From Zasmidium citrigriseum (Eukaryota; Ascomycota; Dothideomycetes; Mycosphaerellales; Mycosphaerellaceae), in the NCBI GenBank assembly GCA_002786025.1, contig NHNW01000015.1, positions 1-64,000 of the forward strand: a stretch of DNA of 64,000 nucleotides, given 5' to 3'. How positions within the stretch are numbered: the first letter of the stretch is position 1; every line of letters begins with the position of its first letter. A program made the translations under genes and the position numbers. The notes under the pieces were generated by a model that saw only the letters and a program-made list of their open reading frames with translations, had not been told where the DNA came from and did not search any database. Below are positions 56,199 through 64,000 of the stretch, one piece after another.

Positions 56199-57498
56199 AG
56201 CAGAGCATAGTCTCGGAGAAAAGACGTGAGACCATGGCATCGAACATGGATCTCGCCTGATTTGATGTTTTGCATCGATTATACCGCACGGCGTTGGTGG
56301 CGTAGGAAAGAGAAGCGCGTGAGAGCGACAACTGTGCGGCGGATTCCCCCAAACACATACGAAGACGAGACGAGCACAACAGACTCTTACGGTCAGCATT
56401 TTCGACAGACTTTTCGATGCTCGCTCCAGGAGCCAGAGCGGGCCTCTCCCCCTTTGACATTTTATCTCCAATCAGCATGGAACTTGGGGGCTGGTACATC
56501 TGGGAGTTCATTTCGGGTGAACTCATCATTGCCCTTTCTCGACCCCCGGCGTCCTGCTCGCCTACCAAGCAAGATCATAACAACCTGTAACAGTAGTGAG
56601 TGAACTATTAGCGGGATGCTCTGACATTGGCCCTGTACTGTACTGTAGCTGGTAGCAAGTTTGAGCATAGCAGGGAGAGAGGAAGAGAAATGGAGGTTTT
56701 ATCAACACAAGCCCCCCTTCCCACACTTCGTATCTTTTTCGTACGTCGGCTTTCTGGGCGCTTGTCGTGGATCTATGATTGACGGACTGAATCAGCTCCA
56801 CCGAAGAGCCCTAGATGCCATAAGGAGAGGACTTCCGGATTCGGCGATGCGAAGAGCCGCGAAGTCTTACGGCGTTTCGAGGCAATTCCGTCACAGCTCG
56901 AGACCGTAGAGGGCAAGTCATGAAGCCGGATGTTTATCGCGACCTCCTCTGCCGTTATCAATCAGGTCCGGGGATGCTTTTCGGGGCCAGCATATGCTTC
57001 CTTCATCAGTTCGGGGATGGCAAGCGCGAAGGATCCACTACGATTATCTCGTTTGCCATCGAGCTGTTCACGGGATTCAATTGGCATTCACTTCCTTTTG
57101 CTGCTGAGAGCAAGGTCGGTCATGGTAAGCAAAGGTGAGGTGAAGCAGCCACAGCCTCGAAGGATCCAGACTTGGGTCGAACTCACACGACAGGGCAAGG
57201 ATCCCTTCTGCACTAGACCTTCGATGGACGACCTTTCGTGTTTCACGGAATGGATGGGTTTGCATCTGAGATGGCAACAGCGAGTCAAGCTTAAATGGGC
57301 CTTCATGAGCCTGACGCATTCGTTGCGCAAGGCAGAGAAAGGAGATTAGTCGCGCCGACGTATAAAGATGGGAAGAACGCCTACCTGTATTCGAAGGACA
57401 GCGAAACAGCAGACGCCTTCGTCGCCTTACATCACGAATCCATAGGACCAGCCCTTTCATCCGCCTCCCAAGCAGAACAGCCTTGTCCCTACACAACA
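56199..57498. other. Intergenic region, KNR4 to Cys-rich secreted protein
   Basis: 1.3 kb between two plus-strand genes. TATAAA at 57361-57366 lies 138 bp before the secreted-protein ATG. Otherwise only short unsupported frames. Confidence 0.5.
57361..57366 (+). promoter_or_regulatory. Probable TATA box of the 10-cysteine secreted-protein gene
   Basis: TATAAA 138 bp upstream of the ATG at 57499. Consensus only. Confidence 0.35.
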
Positions 57499-58117
57499 AT
57501 GAATCCCACACTTGCCGCCATACTCCTGGCCTTCACCGCCGCGTCCGTATCGGCCAACCCAACCCGAACCACCCATCGTGACGCCGCCGCTGAAGACAAC
57601 ATTTTTGCCCGCCAAAACGACCCCGACGACGACCTCTGCGCCCATCAAACCTTCCAAGGCCAGATAAAAGACCTCTACGCCCCGTCAGTCAATATCCTCC
57701 AAGAATCCTGCCGCGTAGCCTGCGAAGGCGCCCGCGGCCGCACCGTCAACTGGATCAACAGCCACGGATGCGTCTGGGTAACGTCCCAACAGCTCTCCTT
57801 CCCTTTTTCCTCCAACACGACTAACATCCTACGTGCTTCAGAACAACCAGCGCAACGTCCAGATGCAAAACTTCCACATCACCAACCAGCGGCGCTGCGA
57901 GGAGCGCTGCACGCAGGCGAACGTCTGGGAGGGCGATTGTAACTGCTATCTTAATGCTGATAAGGTCTATGTTGTTGGGGATGGAGATGTCAAGGAGCAG
58001 TGCGATGGGCTCATTGTGCTTGGGGCTGCGTTTCCTGATGGGACCGGGTGGACGAATCGGTATGCGAGTGAGGGGCCGTCGTTTCCTTGTATTAGTAATG
58101 TGCCGGTGCCGCCGTAG
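57499..58117 (+). CDS. Small secreted 10-cysteine protein (effector-like)
   Basis: Exons 57499-57777 and 57842-58117, with a 64-bp intron (GTAACG donor, CTTCAG acceptor), give 184 residues. The signal peptide is MNPTLAAILLAFTAASVSA. A short pro-region ends FARQ. The mature part has ten cysteines in a spaced pattern: LCAHQ, ESCRVACEG, HGCVW, RRCEERC, GDCNCYL, EQC and FPC. An even count and secretion suggest five disulphides. I recognise no family. It is a candidate apoplastic effector. Codon use changes from C-ending in exon 1 to G/T-ending late in exon 2. Reading through the intron gives a frame that loses the second cysteine set, so the splice is needed. Confidence 0.75.
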
Positions 58118-58939
58118 AGAAGAGTAGAGGGGAGGGGGGATGGGGCCGGGGCAGGGGCAATAGGATGGTCTCTTTCATTCGCGTGGTATTTTAGCTTTGG
58201 TAGCTACCAAGGGATAAGGGGTCTGAGGTAACACAGATTATCTGGAGAGAAATGACATTTTCCTTTTGCATTGGAAGTTGACCAGAAAGCGATGCTTCTG
58301 TCGAAATGCTGTGCTTCTTTGAAATTTACAATGTCAGGCGCCTTGTCGCGACGTTGACGAAGTTGCCACTTTTGCATGTGATTGCCGAGCGTTAGCTGAG
58401 CTTGTGGATGCCGGCTGTTGACATCTCTTTGGGCCACGACCGAAATCCCGCTAATATTTGCTGTGCACATAGAGCTATGCCCGCTCAAGATCGCACGATG
58501 AAATGGACGCAGCTGGCGAAGGCCTTCTTCGTCTCTATGTGTCAGCCGAAAACAATGACACGGAGCTGCGGCGGTGACGTCGGCAGGGGTTTAAGGTGTT
58601 GAGGAGATTGAGTCCGAGAAAGCTCCTTGACTAGAGTCTAAAACACACAGTGCTCACACCGTCCCAAAGACGACGTTACGGCTTCAATGCGTTGAACGCT
58701 TGGGCAGGGGCGTGTACAGACAAGCTCGGGGAGATTTCCATTCATCGTAGTCATTTGATTCATTCGAGATATTCATTCAAGATAGCCGTTGACGACATCA
58801 TCGATCATCTCCGCAACTCCATGCTTAGCAAACCCATCCATCACAGCGACACAGGAAGACTGTCATCGCCATCACGCGGAGATAACAAATCTTTCTCCCC
58901 TCTCATATCCTCATCTCATTCAATCCCATGGCAACATTC
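58118..58939. other. Convergent 3' regions
   Basis: 822 bp between the secreted protein and the P450. A purine-rich G tract (GGGGAGGGGGGATGGGGCC near 58129-58147) lies just after the secreted-protein stop. No gene seen. Confidence 0.5.
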
Positions 58940-60651
58940 CTACTTTCGTGGGGTAAAGCAAACCTCCAAATCGCCCAAGTCCACCGTGAAATGATCCTTC
59001 GTCTTCTGCATCAACCGCATGCCATCTTCCTGTGGTGCCAGCTTCAAATCGTACGTCAACACCAATCTTGCTGTCAACGTTCTGAGCTCCATCAAGGCCA
59101 GATTCTTGCCAATACAGCCGAAAGGTCCCATGCTGAAGGGTGCAAAAGCGTCCTTGTGCTTAATCTTATCTTCTTGCGAGTACCAGCGTTCGGGGATGAA
59201 GGAGTTGGCGGAGGCGTAGATTGATTCGTCTGGAAGGGAGGAAAGAATTAGTTGACGAGTTGATCAGGGGGCAGAAAGTGTACTAGGGGAGACTTACCAC
59301 GTCCCATGACATATTGTGGTGTGATAAAGGTGACGTTGCCTGGGATCCAGGTGTCTCCTACTTTCATGCCTTCTGGTGGTGTAAGGCGGTTGACGCCCGA
59401 GGGAACTGGAGGATGGAGTCGCAGAGCCTCGTTGATGCAGCCGTTGAGATGGTTGCAGCCACGGATATCCTTCTCTTGCCAGTCGCCTTGACAGATGGGC
59501 TCGAGCTCCTCGCGCAGCTTCCTCACTTCCTCTGGGTTCGACGCGAGGTGGTAGAAGAGATACGTGAACGTAGCCGCGGTGGTATCCGATCCCGCCACAA
59601 TGATCAACCGAGCATCAGCCTGCAACATCGTATCGTTCTCCGGGTGAGGAACATCTTTGTACGCTTTGAGCAACCAGCCCATGATATCCGAGTCCCGCTT
59701 CTTCTCCTCTGCGTGCTTGATCCTCCAGGTGAGCTCACTGATGCAGAACCTGACGAACTTGTTGTAGCCCTCGCTGAGACCAGGGATCTGAGTGAGCATG
59801 CGGAAGAACCACGATGGGAGACGGTACGCCAATGGCTGCATTCCCTCATCCAACATCTCCAACTCGTGCGGCTTCTCGCCCTTGTCAAGCATTCCGTAGT
59901 CTCGACCGAAAGCCAAGAGGCCCATGGCGTCGAAAGAGAACAGATTGAACCATTTCGTACAGTTGACAGGCTCGCCCTTGTGGTTTCCGATCTGCTTGAT
60001 GAGCTTGTCGTTGAACTTCTGAATCTCGATCTCGTAGTCTCGGAGTGCCTTCTCGGAAAATGCAGGGGCCCAGACTCTTCTTCGGCGGTCGTGAAGACCC
60101 TTGTCGCGGGACGTGTGCATAGACGTCAGTGGGAAGTCGTTGTCGTACCAGATGGCCTTGGTGACACGAGACTTGTTGCCATATGCGGGTTCCATAGCTG
60201 CAGGATCAATGATGGAGATATCATTTGATCCAATACGCAGGAACTTGCCATGCTTCTTGTGCTGCTCCTGGAGCCAGTAGTAGCCATCTGAGTTGCCCAG
60301 CTGTGCCGAAAGCCACAGATTTGAGATTCTTGCCGGGTATGGTCCTGGGAACTTGTTCAATGGGTTCAAGAATAGTCGGTAGATTAGACAGTTGCCGTAT
60401 GCTCCAACGAGGAAAGCCAAAGCTACGCCGGTCGAGGTGGCCGCCGACGAGGGAATGCTGTATGAATAGACCTTGCAGAGACCAACTGCAAGGCCAACAT
60501 ACGCTGCCAGAAACGTATAAAGGTAAGTGAACGCGTACATATGCGTTTCAAATCTGTGAAAATAGCCCCAGAATGACACAGTCCCAAGAGCCAAAGCTCC
60601 CAGGCTGGCCATCGCTGGAGACAATTCGTTGCTGGGAGCTGCCGCCAACAT
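58940..60651 (-). CDS. Cytochrome P450 monooxygenase with multi-pass N-terminal anchor
   Basis: Exons 60651-59298 and 59229-58940, with a 68-bp intron (GTAAGT donor, TTCCAG acceptor), give 547 residues. Three hydrophobic N-terminal segments (about 13-30, 40-60 and 70-95) anchor it in the ER instead of the usual single one. Core motifs are RLFLNPLNKFPGPYPA, the I-helix AGSDTTAATF, the K-helix ExxR in NEALRLHP, PERW, and the haem loop FSMGPFGCIGKNLALMELR with the cysteine ligand. The three-segment N-terminus and the HRFETHMY motif are typical of a fungal group annotated as tryprostatin B 6-hydroxylase-like or CYP67-like. The substrate is unknown. No backbone enzyme gene (PKS, NRPS or terpene synthase) is nearby, so a metabolite cluster is not supported. 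Confidence 0.95.
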
Positions 60652-62709
60652 GATGAGTGAATTCGAGAAATGAACAACCTACCAAGCGCCACGGACGACA
60701 CCTGGGCTTTAAAAGACTTGCTGGCCATGACATCTACCCACCAAGCTCATTCAATGGCCCCGCATTGCACTGATCTCGAGCAGGTGCTGCCCTCCTCTTT
60801 TAGAGCTTTGCCGTTCTGTTGCCGACCGCTTCGGGAAAGGCGTGAACGTGGGCTTTGAACTCTATCGCAATCAGTCTGGGGGAGTTTCGGCGGTGCGGAC
60901 ATCCTCAGGTCGCTCGTATCACAGGATTTGTTCCGAGCGTGTGGAGGCACAGCAGTGTTGAATGCGTTGCACGACTCCATTTTACTTACTCGCGTTTCGG
61001 AGGTCGACATTCGCGGGCCAAGAATTCCAACCAATGACGAATGGCGTCATAAGCAAAGTTGATGAACGATGAGCCTAGAGGGTCGGCTCGCCATTTGATC
61101 AGCACTGCAGAAAGACCGTATGCACTGTTGCAGAAGTTTGAGCTCATCGCGTTTGAAAATGCATTGCGTTTGCCCGTTCAGGCCTTGAGATATGCGTGCC
61201 AGCACATGCCAAGGGCAAGTGGAACCGTTAGGCTATGGACGGTCGAGTGGGTGCTGCTGCAGGTTTGATGTATTGAACGCGTGCAAGGTCGTTTGCCTAT
61301 TCCCGTGAACCTCCTATCGTTTGGGCCTATAGTCGGGTATAAGACCAGTGTTGTTCCGTTTCACGAATGCTGTTCTTCGGAAGGGCAGTCGGTCTTCGGG
61401 CCGGCAAAAGCGGCACTTCGGTAAGGCAATGCTTGAAGCCCTGGTCTGCAAGGAGAACTGCGGATAAGTACGCTGGGATCAGGACTCTCCATGGTGTGAT
61501 CGTGGTGATGTTCCCCCACAAGGCCGAGTCACGAAGTTCGAATCGCCAGTGCACATTCGCTTCGGGTGAAGCCCAGAAGAGAGTGTACCGGAGAAGGCCA
61601 GTATCCGGATTCCGATGTGGACAATGGCGCAATCGAAGGTGCATAGAAGAGTGTTGGATAGTCCGTGATCAGGGGACCACCAGTGACGACGTCGTGAGTT
61701 CGTGAATTCGTCAGTCGACAGGGTAAGCGGCAGGAGACAGTACGTCTCGTAGCGCCCCATGGGGAATCCTGGAAACTGGAAGAGAGGTGGCAGAATATTG
61801 CCTCATACTTCACCAGGCTGTGAAGGATCCGGGAATAGCATACGGGACAGCTCATTGACTTCATGCGGTAGTGGGTGAAGTTCTGGGAGCCTCAAGTCCA
61901 CCAGAAGCCGGGGGACGTGTTCTGCGCGTGGCCACGACTAGTTATGGAATCGTCGCCACCACACACTGGGCCAGTACTGCATCTCATATCTCGTTGGGCC
62001 TAGAGGTTGAAGTTGTTATGGCTTCGCGGCGCGTCAAGAAGTCGTTGATTTCAACCTGGTCTTCTAGAGGTGAGGCAAGGCATTGGGTATTGATGGCTCC
62101 GGTCCAATAGTTCCATCAGCGTTTCAATTCCAGTAGCAATAAGGCGCTGGCAGTCCAGAGTGCGTGTTAGGTGAAAATTGTGCGCGTCCAAGTTCTGTTG
62201 TTGACGACAGGAGATGGAGGAGGAGGGAAGGAACGCTCACTGGGCCCAAGCGCACTCCGGAGGACCAAAAGAACACATGCTACGGCGACCTACACTAGTT
62301 GAAGTTCCTTCGACTCCGAGACTTCAGCTCTCCACCTCGCTGACCACGCAGAACATCTGAAGCGACGATGAGGACTTGACACAGTCACACAGGGCTTTTA
62401 CGAGTCACAGGGACTTGTGCCAGGAGTCAAGCTCTGCAGACAGGTCATCAAGCCGATCTCTGTTGCCCACGCGAAACTGCACATCGCTCACCATAACCCT
62501 TTCTTCTCATCGAAAAAGTCCCCACACACGGCGAGATACTGGAATGGAACTGAAAGACCATGGTGAAAAATTCATATTCCAGCGAGTGTAGAATCTCGAA
62601 ACTCTGCCGACCACAAAAACGAGCGTGAGCCATTCATTCGGCACCTAAACATGGCGGAAAATCAGACGTATAGCCATCGGCAATCACTGTCATTGAAAAT
62701 CATCCCCAA
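60652..62709. other. Gene-poor region
   Basis: About 2.06 kb between the P450 start and the 3' end of the last secreted-protein gene, both minus strand. The proximal few hundred bases should hold the P450 promoter. Frames here are short, antiparallel and of mixed composition. No RIP depletion (CA and TG are frequent), no repeat and no gene seen. Confidence 0.5.
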
Positions 62710-63304
62710 TCACTCCACAAAGTACTTCTGCAGCACCTGGGGGAAAGCATCGCTCTGGGCCCCCGCGTTGACCAAGTCCTTGATTGACTGGGTGTCTTCC
62801 TCCGGGACGTCGTCTGGACAGCACCAGTCAGCATAAATGGTTCTTGGAACTCTTGCGCCTTGAAGACTCACAGTTGATCTTGATGAGCGTACCATCCGCG
62901 AGCTGGACGTGGTCGGGCAAAACACATTCTCCCTCCATTCCCTCGTCTTCATCACCCGAGCGCTTGCTGACTTTATTGACGATCTTGGCGCCCGTGATGC
63001 CTCCCATTCCACCCTGGCTGGGGAACAAACAATCTCCTCCCGGACCCTGACCCAGCTTCTTGCCGCACAGGTTCTTGGTTGCAGTTGGAACAAAGATGGC
63101 GAGCGCCTTGCTAGCGTCGTTCATGAGCTGGGCACTGGTGAAGCGCTGCGAGGTGTCTCCACAGCAGACGCCTGGCTTGGCGAACTTGCAGAGGTAGGCG
63201 TTGCCATCACAATAGTAGGTGTCGGGGTACAACGAGATTGTTGCAGCCATGGTAACGCTCGCCAGAGCGCTCATGCTCAGCACAATGGTCTGGATGGAAT
63301 GCAT
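62710..63304 (-). CDS. Small secreted cysteine-containing protein
   Basis: Exons 63304-62872 and 62813-62710, with a 58-bp intron (GTGAGT donor, GTCCAG acceptor), give 178 residues. The signal peptide is MHSIQTIVLSMSALASVTMA. The mature part has seven cysteines, mostly in the first 90 residues (YYCDGNAYLC, GVCCGD, NLCG, GDC), a Gly-rich stretch (SQGGMGGITG) and an acidic C-terminus that is mostly helical. A TATAAA on the minus strand (63426-63421) lies about 117 bp upstream of the ATG. No family recognised. Stress- or host-induced secreted proteins of this size are common in plant-associated fungi, but function is not shown. Confidence 0.75.
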
Positions 63305-64000
63305 CTTGGGATAGTAATCGTAACGAAAAGGTATGAGTGATGATTGATTGGCGTTGTGCGTTTGATGCGAGGAACGAGGTACTACAGAATATATGTTCCA
63401 GGGGCGAAGGTAGCGGTGCTTTTATATCTTCCTCTCCTCTACTCTACGCTCGTTGACCTAAGGTGCAACGTTCGTAACCAATCCAAACGACTTCGCGCTC
63501 CTCGGGGGCAGTCGTGTAATGAGTCGACCATGAAGCTTGACATTTCATTCCTTCGAGGGCTTGAACCGCTGTTCTTGAGTGCTAGAGCGGTACATCAGAT
63601 GACAAAGATGTGAAGGATTCATTTTTTCGAGGCTCGTTTTGCCATGGTTGGTTGCAGAACTGTAAAGTATGTTATAGAGACATCGACTACCGCAAGTGGT
63701 GATTCAGTGGCGCATAAATGGGTCAATGTTTTGTTGGAACTTAGACAGATCCGTACGTACCGTACTTTTGTTGGGTCAACTATACATATGTGCGATGTCA
63801 ATCCCGAGAAGAATAACTACCTTGCCCCGAAGAAGGTCCATGATCGCCAGACCGCTGCCTCGAACAGCCAAGACGTCGCGAGCCCTTCGATTGGCATGCA
63901 TAGATTGCCCCTGGAGCACTTTGCCAGCATGTGGTGGGAAGTCTAGTCCGCATGTGATCCCACAGCCTTGGCAAGTTCCTTCAACACAAAGGGCCCAATC
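63305..64000. other. Right-edge non-coding region
   Basis: About 700 bp upstream of the last secreted-protein gene. Apart from its TATA element I see nothing coding. A gene may begin beyond the window. Confidence 0.45.
63421..63426 (-). promoter_or_regulatory. Probable TATA box of the last secreted-protein gene
   Basis: TATAAA on the minus strand, about 117 bp before the ATG at 63304. Consensus only. Confidence 0.4.

Noticed and set aside
59314..60228. 304-codon plus-strand frame opposite the P450
   Set aside because: Antisense shadow produced by codon bias. The P450 frame has all family motifs.
58940..63304. Secondary-metabolite cluster around the P450 and its neighbours
   Set aside because: No PKS, NRPS, terpene synthase, prenyltransferase or cluster regulator is present within reach.
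1..64000. CRISPR arrays, tRNA/rRNA genes, intact transposons
   Set aside because: No regularly spaced repeats, no convincing A/B-box pair with cloverleaf, and no transposase or reverse-transcriptase frame found on reading.

Overview
This is nuclear DNA of a filamentous ascomycete. Genes are compact and GC-rich, most carry one to four spliceosomal introns of about 45-190 bp with GT(A/G)AG(T/C)-type donors and CTAAC/CTGAC-type branch sites, and the gene content is fungal (Zn2Cys6 regulator, Cut12, KNR4/SMI1, MIM1, OXA1, GCN2, fungal P450). A Dothideomycete (Mycosphaerellales-like) host is my best guess from the overall style. That placement is inference, not proof.

Left edge (1-2298): a block in which CpA and TpG have been almost completely erased on both strands (2 CA, 0 TG) while CpG is kept. 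This is the signature of repeat-induced point mutation (RIP) taken to saturation. It stops abruptly at about 2299 and is followed by about 2.2 kb of GC-rich non-coding DNA that probably serves as promoter/leader of a Zn2Cys6 regulator (4491-7328).

9-17 kb holds the Rag GTPase GTR1, a small membrane protein and the RAD16 nucleotide-excision-repair ATPase, all on the minus strand. 17.9-23.4 kb is a run of four predicted secreted proteins: a 12-cysteine peptide, a GH24 (T4-type) lysozyme, a Ca2+-dependent PI-PLC and a clan-A-like glycoside hydrolase with a repeat-type C-terminus. 24.5-42.9 kb is housekeeping: aspartate kinase, an FHA-domain kinase with an in-frame stop, the 25-residue ribosomal protein eL41 (RPL41), GCN2, a Cut12-like spindle-pole protein, an intradiol dioxygenase, OXA1, MIM1 and the p47/Shp1 Cdc48 cofactor.

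43.5-63.3 kb mixes accessory and regulatory genes: a Pho84-like MFS transporter, a divergent kinase-like protein (HGD in place of HRD), small secreted/membrane proteins around a ~100-bp duplication, a PARP/ART-like protein with an H-Y-E triad, KNR4/SMI1, a 10-cysteine secreted protein, a P450 with an N-terminal membrane anchor, and another secreted protein. GTR1, GCN2 and aspartate kinase all relate to amino-acid status but sit apart, and nothing indicates co-regulation. I found no CRISPR array, intact transposon, tRNA or rRNA.

Exon coordinates were worked out by hand from reading-frame continuity and splice consensus. Most models close in frame. The 5' ends of RAD16 and OXA1 are the weakest.
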